DNA of 19,257 bases from Propionibacteriaceae bacterium UBA5174 (GTDB lineage Bacteria; Actinomycetota; Actinomycetes; Propionibacteriales; Propionibacteriaceae), in contig DHWU01000059.1 in NCBI GenBank assembly GCA_002413345.1, positions 32,140 to 51,396 of the forward strand. Direction: 5' to 3'. Made by a program: the position numbers and the translations under genes. Positions 1 to 7,712 of this stretch are shown here, piece by piece. The notes under the pieces were generated by a model that saw only the letters and a list, made by a program, of their open reading frames with translations, made no database searches and was not told where the DNA came from. Numbering within the stretch: position 1 is the first letter of the stretch; the number at the start of each line of letters is the position of its first letter.

Positions 1-723
1 TTGGAGTACATCGATGCGGTCGGTGATGGCTGGCAACTTGCCAATGCTGCGTGTGCGGCAGGCACTGACTTCGCCGACCTGGCAGCTGAGTTGGGCCGAG
101 CTTTGCGTAGCGTCCACACCGAACTGGCCAAAGCCGAGCGTGGATCAGCGCCCAGCCTGGTCCCTGGCACTGATGTGGCCCAAGCGATGACTGCACGTCT
201 TGAAGAAGTTGCCAGCCAGGCGCCCGAAATAGCTGCCATGGTTGACCAACTCCGTCCAGCATTTGCGGCGCTGGTTGGCCTGGAAATCCCGGTGCAGCAG
301 ATTCATGGCGACTTTCACCTCGGCCAAGTGCTCTATCGCAAGGATCCTTCCGGCTGGGTGCTGATCGATTTCGAGGGCGAGCCCGATAGCCCCGCCGACC
401 AGCGCAACCGACCAGACTCGCCCTGGCGTGATGTCGCCAGTGCGCTACGAAGCTTCGGTTATGTTCGCCGCAGCCAGACTGATCCCGATTCGCCCCAAAC
501 TGCAGCCTGGTACGACCACGCCTGCCAGGCATTTCTGGACGGCTACTGCGATGGCGATGCCGTGCCCACCGAGCTACTGCGCGCGTACCACGTAGACCGG
601 GGCGCCTATGAGGTGCGGTATGAACTTAGGCACCGCCCCGCACAGGCCCACATCCCACTAGGTTCATTCCAGAATCTAGCCGCCGACCCCACCGGCGAGT
701 CACCAGTTAACAAGGAGCAGTAA
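1..723 (+). CDS. mak: Maltokinase, C-terminal part (5' end outside window)
   Basis: Maltokinase phosphorylates maltose with ATP to maltose-1-phosphate, the donor used by GlgE to extend alpha-glucans in the cytoplasm. The visible 240 residues hold the kinase motifs: HGDFHLGQ (visible residues 102-109, with D104 as the likely catalytic base) and DFEGEP (from D123, the metal-binding DFG-like motif), then the family's C-terminal YEVRYELRHRP block. Actinobacterial Mak proteins are usually about 440-470 residues, so roughly half is missing to the left; the frame is open to base 1 and the TTG there is probably not the start. The stop shares a base with the glgB start (TAATG), and an AAGGAG ribosome site at 712-717 serves glgB, so the two are translationally coupled. 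A treS or glgE gene further upstream is expected but not visible. Identity is secure from motifs and context. Confidence 0.9.
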   Translation: MEYIDAVGDGWQLANAACAAGTDFADLAAELGRALRSVHTELAKAERGSAPSLVPGTDVAQAMTARLEEVASQAPEIAAMVDQLRPAFAALVGLEIPVQQIHGDFHLGQVLYRKDPSGWVLIDFEGEPDSPADQRNRPDSPWRDVASALRSFGYVRRSQTDPDSPQTAAWYDHACQAFLDGYCDGDAVPTELLRAYHVDRGAYEVRYELRHRPAQAHIPLGSFQNLAADPTGESPVNKEQ

Positions 724-2624
724 TGGCACATGACCCATTTGGCGGGCTTACGGGTTGGGATCTAGAAGGCTTCCACAACGGGGCTGATACCGAGTGCTGG
801 CGGCGCCTTGGCGCCCATCAAGTCACTGTTCACGACGACGAACGCGACCAAATCAGCGGCACCCGATTCGCCGTCTGGGCGCCGAATGCTCGCGAGGTGC
901 GCCTCAACGCCGATTTCAACTGGTGGACCGGCGACGCGATGCACCTGATTCCGGGCTCAGGTGTGTGGTGTCTGTTCGTTGAGGGAATCGGTGACGGCGC
1001 ACTGTACAAATTCAACATTCTTGGGGCGGACGGCAACTGGTGCGAGAAGGTCGACCCAATGGCCTTCTTCGCCGAGCAGGCCCCGGCGAACTCGTCAATC
1101 GTGCATTCCAGCCGGTTCACCTGGAGTGATGAAGACTGGCTGACTCGCCGGGCCGCGGCGCAGCCGCATGCTGAGCCGATGAGCATCTACGAGTTGCATC
1201 TGGGTTCGTGGCGCAAGGGCAAGAGTTATCTGGAACTGGCCGATGAACTGGTCGAATATGTCACCTGGGCTGGCTTCACCCATGTCGAGCTGATGCCGGT
1301 AGCCGAGCACCCCTACGAGCCGAGTTGGGGTTACCAGGTAACCAACTACTTTGCCCCGCAATCCCGGCTGGGCCGTCCCGATGAGTTTCGCTACTTGGTC
1401 GACCGGCTGCACGCGGCCGATATCGGCGTCATCCTGGATTGGGTGCCAGGCCATTTCCCCAAGGACGAATGGGCTTTGGGCCGTTTCGACGGTACCGCCT
1501 TGTACGAGCACGCTGACCCCCGACAAGGCGAACACAAAGACTGGGGCACCTACATCTTCAACTACGGCCGCAACGAGGTGAAGTCGTTTCTGGTCTCCAG
1601 TGCTTTGTACTGGGTGACCGAATTTCACATTGACGCACTACGGGTGGATGCAGTGGCGTCGATGCTCTACCTGGACTACTCCCGCGATGAAGGCGAATGG
1701 GTGCCCAATATCTACGGCGGCCGCGAGAACCTCGAAGCCATCGACTTTCTGCGCTATGTGAACTCCCACCTCTACCAGCGGGTGCCCGGCGTAGTGATGA
1801 TCGCTGAGGAGTCCACCTCCTTTGGTGGGGTGACTAAGCCAGTTCACGAAGGCGGCCTAGGCTTCGGCTTCAAGTGGAATATGGGCTGGATGAACGACTC
1901 GTTGGGCTATCTGGAGGAAGAGCCGATCAATCGGCAGTACCACCACAACGAGATGACCTTCGCCATGGTCTATGCCTATTCAGAGAACTTCATTCTGCCG
2001 ATCTCCCATGACGAAGTCGTGCACGGCAAGGGTTCGATGATCAACAAGGTGCCGCAAGATAGCTGGCGCCAGTTCGCCACCTTGCGCGCCTTCTACTCCT
2101 TCATGTGGGCCTTCCCTGGCAAGAAACTGATCTTCGCTGGCTGCGAGTTCGGTCAGCGGCCGGAATTCAACGAAGCTGTCAGTCTTGAGTGGTGGGTGAC
2201 CGAACTAGAAGGTCACGGCGGCTTGCAGCGGCTCTTCAAAGACCTCAACGAGCTTTACCGCAGCTATCCGGCACTTTGGGAACTCGATTCGCAGCCGGCG
2301 GGCTTTCGCTGGATCAACGCCAACGATGCCGGCGCGAACACCTTCTCGTGGGTGCGCACCGATGCCCACGGACGCCAACTCGCCGCGGTGGTGAACTTCT
2401 CGTCGGAACCGTGGACCAGGCATCGAATCGGCCTTCCGGTGGCCGGGGTCTGGACCGAACTGTTCAACTCTGACGCGGCTAGATATGACGGCACCGGCAA
2501 CTTCACCAACCCAGGCCAGGTGTTGGCCCTGGCCGAGCCATGGAACGACCTTCCGGCCAGTGCCACGGTTTGCGTACCCCCGCTGGGAGCGGTCTATTTC
2601 GTTCGTGAAGCCGACCTGCCTTGA
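723..2624 (+). CDS. glgB: 1,4-alpha-glucan branching enzyme GlgB
   Basis: GlgB cuts an alpha-1,4-glucan chain and re-attaches it through an alpha-1,6 bond, making the branches of glycogen. The 633-residue protein has a CBM48-type N-terminal module (GTRFAVWAPN near residue 46), a GH13 barrel and a C-terminal beta domain. The catalytic residues are readable: nucleophile D309 in LRVDAV, acid/base E362 in IAEES, and transition-state stabiliser D430 in SHDEVVHGKGSM. It lacks the extra N1 domain of the roughly 730-residue mycobacterial enzymes, which is a common length class. The ATG overlaps the maltokinase stop by one base and follows AAGGAG with a 5-nt spacer. Its own stop overlaps the TTG start of the next gene. 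The arrangement supports a GlgE-type maltosyl route feeding glycogen branching. Confidence 0.97.
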   Translation: MAHDPFGGLTGWDLEGFHNGADTECWRRLGAHQVTVHDDERDQISGTRFAVWAPNAREVRLNADFNWWTGDAMHLIPGSGVWCLFVEGIGDGALYKFNILGADGNWCEKVDPMAFFAEQAPANSSIVHSSRFTWSDEDWLTRRAAAQPHAEPMSIYELHLGSWRKGKSYLELADELVEYVTWAGFTHVELMPVAEHPYEPSWGYQVTNYFAPQSRLGRPDEFRYLVDRLHAADIGVILDWVPGHFPKDEWALGRFDGTALYEHADPRQGEHKDWGTYIFNYGRNEVKSFLVSSALYWVTEFHIDALRVDAVASMLYLDYSRDEGEWVPNIYGGRENLEAIDFLRYVNSHLYQRVPGVVMIAEESTSFGGVTKPVHEGGLGFGFKWNMGWMNDSLGYLEEEPINRQYHHNEMTFAMVYAYSENFILPISHDEVVHGKGSMINKVPQDSWRQFATLRAFYSFMWAFPGKKLIFAGCEFGQRPEFNEAVSLEWWVTELEGHGGLQRLFKDLNELYRSYPALWELDSQPAGFRWINANDAGANTFSWVRTDAHGRQLAAVVNFSSEPWTRHRIGLPVAGVWTELFNSDAARYDGTGNFTNPGQVLALAEPWNDLPASATVCVPPLGAVYFVREADLP

Positions 2625-3397
2625 TTCGCGACGCGCTGCCTTTCACCATCGCCAACGGGGTGGCGAAGCTGGATTTCACTGGTGCGGATCCGCCTGAGCG
2701 CTTCGACTTGGTGTTGACCACCGCAATGCGGTGGGCCTTCGCTGACGACCTGGTGCACCGCATCGAGGCTCGGGTGCCAGCACTGGATCAAGCGCGCCGC
2801 AGGGCGCTACATCGGGCTGGCTTTCGACTAGAGGGCGTGCTGCGGGCACGGTTGGCCACCGCGGCTGGGCCTGCTGACCAGTGTTGCTATGCCCTGCTAC
2901 GTGATGAGGTCAGTCACGGCCGGGAAGCCTTCACTGCTGTGATGAACACCGTGACGGCCCGCAAACGGGTGATTGCCCACCTCTTGCTCACCGATGCCGC
3001 TGGCCGGGTTTGCGTGCTAGAGACCACTTTCAAACCGGATTTCGAACTCCCCGGCGGAATCCTGGAACCAGGCGAGAGTCCTCGGGTCGGCTTAATCAGG
3101 GAGTCAGCTGAGGAATTGGACCATCAGCCCAACATTGGTCGATTGCTAGTGGTCGACTGGCTGGCACCGTACCTGGGTTGGGAGGACGCAGTGGAGTTGA
3201 TCTTCGACGGCGGGCAGTGCCTCTCCCCCGAGCTTTTGCACCCCGACGGGCACGAGATTCGCGCCGTCCACTGGCTGGCCCCAGAACCGGCCATCGAGAA
3301 GATGGCGCCTTTTGCCCAAGGTCGGCTGCGGTCAGCTCTGTTGGCTCGCCAACTCGACCAGACGCTATATCTCGAAGCGGGCGAACGGATTAGTTGA
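2621..3397 (+). CDS. Half-GNAT / Nudix hydrolase fusion protein
   Basis: This 258-residue protein has two parts. Residues 1-95 resemble only the C-terminal half of a GNAT acetyltransferase (an ARRRALHRAGFRLEGVLR segment near 56-73); the acetyl-CoA pyrophosphate-binding loop (Q/R-x-x-G-x-G/A) expected just before it is absent, so acetyl transfer is unlikely. Residues 105-250 form a Nudix domain with box G146-x5-E152-x7-R160-E161-x2-E164-E165; the glycine normally near the end of the box is D167. Nudix enzymes hydrolyse nucleoside diphosphate-linked substrates with Mg2+, but the substrate cannot be read here. The TTG start lies inside the glgB stop (TTGA), which implies coupling, and NDP-sugar or sugar-nucleotide turnover is a contextual guess. 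No strong ribosome site is apparent; GTG at codon 14 is the only other early start I saw. The gene end overlaps the convergent gene by 8 bp. Confidence 0.78.
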   Translation: MIRDALPFTIANGVAKLDFTGADPPERFDLVLTTAMRWAFADDLVHRIEARVPALDQARRRALHRAGFRLEGVLRARLATAAGPADQCCYALLRDEVSHGREAFTAVMNTVTARKRVIAHLLLTDAAGRVCVLETTFKPDFELPGGILEPGESPRVGLIRESAEELDHQPNIGRLLVVDWLAPYLGWEDAVELIFDGGQCLSPELLHPDGHEIRAVHWLAPEPAIEKMAPFAQGRLRSALLARQLDQTLYLEAGERIS

Positions 3398-5651
3398 GCG
3401 CACCTAAAGCTGCCGCCGCTCGCCGGTTACGCTCCTGCACTCCTGGATCAGGACAGGTTGCGAGCAGATGCCGGTGGACGTTGATCGCCTCATTGACCCG
3501 TTCGTTGCGTAGCGCCAACGCGGCATAGAGCTCGAGGATCGCCACCCCCAAGGCGGCACCGCAATACTGGCGATCAGCTGCGGGGTTTCCAGCGCATTGG
3601 GTCGACGCCCATTCGGTGCACTCTTCGAGCTCGAGCAGGGCTTGGGCATCGCCACCGTTCGCGGCCAAAGCTGCGGCCAACTCGTAGCCACGGCGGTAGC
3701 CATCAAAACCATTGGCCCGTTCCTCCGCCGCGGCGCTGAGCACATCGTCGAGCGCGGCACCAGCCTGACCCTGCCAGACCAATCCGCTAGCCCGCATTCC
3801 CCGCAAGGCAGCGCGCAGCCGCGTTGGCGCATTGCGGGGCAGTCCCGCCAGCTCCTGATCGGCGATCGACACTAGCTGTGCCGATAACCCCATTTCCAAC
3901 AGAGCCGACACCAAATAGTCATAGGCGCGAGCCAGAAGGTGGGTCGCCCCGACGGCTCGCAGCGCAGTCTTCGCCGCTAGTGCGGCCGCAACCGCCTCAT
4001 TCGGCCGGCCATCGTCGATCAACCAGATTGCCTCGGCCAGTTTCGCCCGTCCCAACCACAACGGGGTCCCAGCTCGGTGTGCGGCTTCCACAGCCCGCGC
4101 CGAGCTCTGATAAGCCTTCAGATACTGCTTAGGGCCGCGGTCGCGGTGCATCAAAGCGCCGAGCCACTCGCTGACGGCCACCGCCTCAGCACAGTCAGAC
4201 TTCGCGGCCTCGCTGCGAGCGGCATTCATCAAGATGCCACCCATCCGGGGGCTGGTTGAGCCCAGATGGAAGGCTGTCCAGGCTTGGCACACCAATCGCC
4301 CGCGATCATCTCCGCTGGCTTTGTATTCTTTTGCGGCGGCGGTAAAGGCATCCGCTGAGGTCGCGTCCCAGGCCGAACGTGCCCGCAACTCAGCCAATTT
4401 GGCCACCAGACTTGGCGGAACTGTAGTGACCGCAGCCAGGTAGCGATCGGCTTCGCCCGACTCAGCCCGATCAGCGAACCAGCCCGCTGTGACTACCAGA
4501 TGCTCGGCCGACAACCCGGCCGGGAGCGGCGCCGGAACAGTGCAACGCACGATCGTAGGCAATGGCAGATACTTCACCAGCGGCTGGCGTGGGACCGCCT
4601 CAGCTCGTACTCTGGCGCCAAAGTTGGTATTGCCGTTGCGGGCGTCGAAGCTGACAGTCAGTTTGGTCACAGTCTGGATCGCATCGGAAAGAATGTCGGC
4701 CAACGACCAATGGTCATCGGTGCCGCAGACGTGGACCAGCTCAGACCCTCGTCCGGATGCCACCAAGGGGGTCAACAGCAGCTGGATGGCCGCAGCCAAC
4801 TCGGCCTTACCGGTAGGTCGGTTCATTCGGCGATAGGTGCTCAGATGGGTGGCAAGGGTGTCCAGCCCAAGCTCGAAGTTGCCGGTCAGCGCAGCGAACC
4901 TGATGTAGCGGGCGCAAGTCTCAACAAAGTAGGTGCCGTCCCGGTGTAACTGGGCCAGTCCGATCCGATAGGACCTTGCCGCCAACTCGACGTGGCCGCT
5001 TTGGAGCAGACCCAACAGCGTCAGTGAGCGAACCTCAACCGCAAAGCTGGCCCCAATCAGAGTTGGCATCGCGAGCTCTAGCGCTCGCGGGATCAGCGCG
5101 GGATCATCGCGAAGAATCAACCGCGCAACCTCGACTTCGATACTCCTAGGATCTCCGGGTTGGGAACCGCCGGCAGCCAACCAGGTTTGGTACGCCCGTT
5201 CCTCCGCATCCCAGTCCCCCATGGTCTGAGCAATCCACCGGCGCGCATCAAAGAGCGCGATCGGGTTCAACCCCCGGCTAATGACTCGGGACTCCAGGTC
5301 GGCCAAGGCCGCCTGGATTTGAGTGCGGCTGACTTCGGGGAACTCGCTCAACTGCCGAACGATTCTCACGTACCAACTCAAGACCTGTAGCTCAGTGCCC
5401 GGCCCAAACTGCTGTGGATAGGCGTCGATCTCGGCCAATGACCTCGCAAATAGGGCAACAGCTTGATCGGGCAAGCCGAGCGTGGCGTAATGGACGGCCA
5501 AGTCGCGACGGGCCCCCAATGCTGCCTGCCTCAGACCACTCGCATCAGCATGCCGGACCGCATCTTCCAACAGCGCGCCTTTGGCTGCCGCTCGCAGCGG
5601 CATACCGTTGGCCTGGTCGAGCAAGTTTTGAATGTCGGCTTCAGTAGCCAT
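3390..5651 (-). CDS. Helical-repeat (TPR-like) protein paired with Hsp90-like ATPase, function unknown
   Basis: I do not recognise a named family. The 753-residue protein has no signal peptide or membrane segment and is mostly amphipathic alpha-helix rich in Ala and Leu, with TPR-like helix pairs (for example near the N-terminus, where AVHYATLG-type helices are followed by DQAVALFARSL, and through the last 250 residues). A stretch at about residues 325-380 rich in Val, Thr, Pro and Gly looks beta-like and separates two helical halves. It starts 2 nt after the hsp90-like stop, so the pair is almost certainly one operon. ATG at 5651 is preferred because GGAAAGG (5661-5667 complement) lies 9 nt upstream; a TTG at 5657 would overlap the preceding stop but sits too close to that site. 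Eukaryotic Hsp90 co-chaperones often carry TPRs, so a co-chaperone, client adaptor or regulator role is a reasonable inference only. Confidence 0.8.
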   Translation of the reverse strand: MATEADIQNLLDQANGMPLRAAAKGALLEDAVRHADASGLRQAALGARRDLAVHYATLGLPDQAVALFARSLAEIDAYPQQFGPGTELQVLSWYVRIVRQLSEFPEVSRTQIQAALADLESRVISRGLNPIALFDARRWIAQTMGDWDAEERAYQTWLAAGGSQPGDPRSIEVEVARLILRDDPALIPRALELAMPTLIGASFAVEVRSLTLLGLLQSGHVELAARSYRIGLAQLHRDGTYFVETCARYIRFAALTGNFELGLDTLATHLSTYRRMNRPTGKAELAAAIQLLLTPLVASGRGSELVHVCGTDDHWSLADILSDAIQTVTKLTVSFDARNGNTNFGARVRAEAVPRQPLVKYLPLPTIVRCTVPAPLPAGLSAEHLVVTAGWFADRAESGEADRYLAAVTTVPPSLVAKLAELRARSAWDATSADAFTAAAKEYKASGDDRGRLVCQAWTAFHLGSTSPRMGGILMNAARSEAAKSDCAEAVAVSEWLGALMHRDRGPKQYLKAYQSSARAVEAAHRAGTPLWLGRAKLAEAIWLIDDGRPNEAVAAALAAKTALRAVGATHLLARAYDYLVSALLEMGLSAQLVSIADQELAGLPRNAPTRLRAALRGMRASGLVWQGQAGAALDDVLSAAAEERANGFDGYRRGYELAAALAANGGDAQALLELEECTEWASTQCAGNPAADRQYCGAALGVAILELYAALALRNERVNEAINVHRHLLATCPDPGVQERNRRAAAALGALN

Positions 5652-5653
5652 CC

Positions 5654-7441
5654 TCAATCACCTTTCCCACGGGTGGCCCATTCAAGTAGGCCCAAAAATG
5701 ATCCGTCCAATAGTGCTTTGTCTGCAGCTCGCACCGGGTGGTGCCCCGACAGCAGGGCTTGCCCGTAGAGTGCTTGGACCGCAAGCGCGATCAGTTCCTC
5801 CGACTGCAGTTTCACCGCTCGTTGCACCACCGGATGGCGCAGGTTCAATACGAGCTCAGGTCGGGCATCGGTCACCGCTGGACCGACCGCAGCCAACAAT
5901 TCGTTCCAGAGCGGACTGGCTGCCTCCTCGGCCCCCTGGTATTCCTGGTTGCGCATGGCGTCGCGGCTGACCAAATAGAGCGCGGCCACCGCTGGCGGGT
6001 CATAAAGCCGGACCGAAACCCGGCAACTGGCCAACTGCAAAGCCGCGCTTGCCTGGCGAATGAAGCCCGCCAGTGCCGATAGCTGTTCTGGTGCCAGTTC
6101 GATGAAGTGCTCGGCCAATTCGGCAGGCTGAAGCGGACGCGCGCTGACCTTTGGATCCAAAAGCCGTAGTCGCTCCATGATTTCTACGTCATAGGTGTAG
6201 CCGCCGTTAACCAGCCCAATGCCTTGAGCCGCAGCCACCGATGCCAACTGACTGAACTCGTCAGTGGTCAGGGTGTAGCGAATCTCCGGAGTGCGGGCAC
6301 GGACCTCAGCTAAAGGCATCGGTCCGAAGTTCGTTTCCAGTGGCAGCCAGGCGTCCACCAATCGAAGCATTTCGACGTCATGCACCGCCAACGCCTTAGC
6401 TCCCAGATGATGGATCTGCAGAAACTGTTGCAGCCGTCGAGGATCGGATTGACTCAGCCGTACCAGCCAATCGCGCAGCTGTGTCCCCATCGCTTGGCGG
6501 GTGGCGGCCAGCAATTCGTCGTCGTAAAGGCCCTCCCGGCTGGCAATCGGGTGCAGTTGCGTGGTGTCAATCACGCAACGAACGAAGAATGCCCATTCCG
6601 GAAGTAGGTCAGTGGCATCGTCGGTCATCAGCATTCGGCGCAGATATACCCGGTGCCCACCCCGAGTGGCGGGGTTCACTGGCATCGGCAGCACAAAGGC
6701 AACCCCACTGAGCCCAGCGATGGGCACTGACAAATCGACGATATCTAGTGGCTCGAAGCCAAACACCTGATGACAGTATTCGCGGAGCCTATTCCACCGC
6801 TGACTCACCGAGCCCGTGCTTGCCCAAGGCAAGCCGCCCCCAGTGATTACGGTGCCGTCCACGCTGACCTCTACTGGCAACAGCGAGCCGTAGTTGGTAA
6901 CCAGTGAGGTAACCATTTCCGGGTCGACCCACTGCCGCATCTCGGGCAAGGGCCGCAAGACTACGGTCGTGCCCGGTTCTGCCATTGCTGGCCCGGCACA
7001 GACTTCGTAACGACCATCGCTATGACCCACCCAGCCAACACTGGTTTCACACTCGACCTGCCGGGTGACCACTTCCACGGCATCACCGATCATGAAACAC
7101 GACAGCAAGCCGATCCCAAACTGACCAAGAAATTCTGAACGCGAAAATCCAAACTGGTCGCGTTTGGAACTGCCACCGATAGTGGCTAGAAACTCATGAA
7201 CCTGCGCCTGGGTGAGCCCGATGCCGGTGTCGTGAACACGCAGGGTTCCGTCCCCAGTCATAGCTGGGGTTTCGATCCGCACTTGCGCCGGACAGCCCGG
7301 TTGCTGCATTCGACGAGCGGTAACGGCATCCACGCCGTTTTGCAGCAACTCCCGCAGATACACCCGAGGACTGGAATACAGATTTCGACTCAGCAGATCG
7401 ACCAGCCCGCGTAGATCAACCCGAAAACTGTTCTGGCTCAC
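5654..7441 (-). CDS. Hsp90 (HtpG)-family chaperone ATPase
   Basis: This 595-residue protein covers the full Hsp90 layout. The N-terminal GHKL ATPase has RELLQNGVDA (30-39; E31 general base, N35 Mg2+ ligand), D71-x-G73-x-G75, and the lid glycines in LGQFGIG (105-111). The middle domain keeps the ATP-contacting arginine in ASREGLY (R302). The C-terminal dimerisation region ends with an NLRHPVV...ALLSGHHP block like that of HtpG. E. coli HtpG is 624 residues, so this is a near full-length but divergent paralogue; actinobacterial databases carry such proteins as 'HSP90 family protein'. It has no MEEVD tail and ends RGKGD, so a TPR partner would have to bind elsewhere. The start is GTG with GAGGGGG about 11 nt upstream. 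No CIRCE or HAIR heat-shock operator is visible ahead of it. A cytoplasmic ATP-driven folding or remodelling role is expected; clients are unknown. Confidence 0.92.
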   Translation of the reverse strand: MSQNSFRVDLRGLVDLLSRNLYSSPRVYLRELLQNGVDAVTARRMQQPGCPAQVRIETPAMTGDGTLRVHDTGIGLTQAQVHEFLATIGGSSKRDQFGFSRSEFLGQFGIGLLSCFMIGDAVEVVTRQVECETSVGWVGHSDGRYEVCAGPAMAEPGTTVVLRPLPEMRQWVDPEMVTSLVTNYGSLLPVEVSVDGTVITGGGLPWASTGSVSQRWNRLREYCHQVFGFEPLDIVDLSVPIAGLSGVAFVLPMPVNPATRGGHRVYLRRMLMTDDATDLLPEWAFFVRCVIDTTQLHPIASREGLYDDELLAATRQAMGTQLRDWLVRLSQSDPRRLQQFLQIHHLGAKALAVHDVEMLRLVDAWLPLETNFGPMPLAEVRARTPEIRYTLTTDEFSQLASVAAAQGIGLVNGGYTYDVEIMERLRLLDPKVSARPLQPAELAEHFIELAPEQLSALAGFIRQASAALQLASCRVSVRLYDPPAVAALYLVSRDAMRNQEYQGAEEAASPLWNELLAAVGPAVTDARPELVLNLRHPVVQRAVKLQSEELIALAVQALYGQALLSGHHPVRAADKALLDGSFLGLLEWATRGKGD

Positions 7442-7505
7442 CTACTGCGTCACCCCCTCACTGAGCTCTTTCCACCGCAACAATCAGGCGGTATTCGCGC
7501 GCCAC

Positions 7506-7536
7506 TTTATGCCCGGTGAATAGATCTCAGTGACAA
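7506..7536 (-). promoter_or_regulatory. Possible sigma70-type promoter for the Hsp90-like operon
   Basis: On the minus strand TTGTCA (7531-7536 complement) is followed after 19 nt by CATAAA (7506-7511 complement), an imperfect -35/-10 pair. The spacing is longer than ideal and the -10 matches 4 of 6 positions, so this is a weak call based on position ahead of the GTG at 7441. Confidence 0.22.
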
Positions 7537-7698
7537 CGCCGACCAGGATAGGTCTCCAACCAAACACCAAGAAATCAAGGCTCGACAGTTGCGCTCCGCT
7601 CCGCACCTGCGCTTGCCGGTGGATCGCCAGCCCGCCGTCCCCCGTTGTGGGACTTACCCGCGCTGACCCACCGACCGATGATGGGAGCGAAGCTGAAC

Positions 7699-7705
7699 GA
7701 GGGAG
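7699..7705 (+). promoter_or_regulatory. Ribosome binding site fixing the sialidase start
   Basis: GAGGGAG sits 7 nt before the GTG at 7713. It decides in favour of that start over in-frame codons up to 7530, and the resulting protein begins directly with a proper signal peptide. Confidence 0.7.
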
Positions 7706-7712
7706 TTTTGCT

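Larger units (their letters stand above)
7442..7712. other. Divergent intergenic region
   Basis: This 271-bp region lies between the minus-strand Hsp90-like operon and the plus-strand sialidase and should hold promoters for both. The frame upstream of the sialidase GTG stays open to 7530, but the residues it would encode look like chance coding rather than protein. I see no CIRCE, HAIR, tRNA or riboswitch. The only weak candidates are the minus-strand promoter at 7506-7536 and the sialidase ribosome site. Confidence 0.7.

Noticed and set aside
1095..1628. Minus-strand open frame of 177 codons inside glgB
   Set aside because: It lies wholly inside a gene with clear catalytic motifs and has no recognisable domain.
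7530..7712. Extended N-terminus for the sialidase from an ATG-less start at 7530
   Set aside because: The extra 61 codons look non-coding and would bury the signal peptide; the GTG at 7713 has a good ribosome site 7 nt upstream.
7442..7712. CIRCE or HAIR heat-shock operator before the Hsp90-like gene
   Set aside because: I looked for TTAGCACTC/GAGTGCTAA and CTTGAGT/ACTCAAG inverted repeats and found neither.
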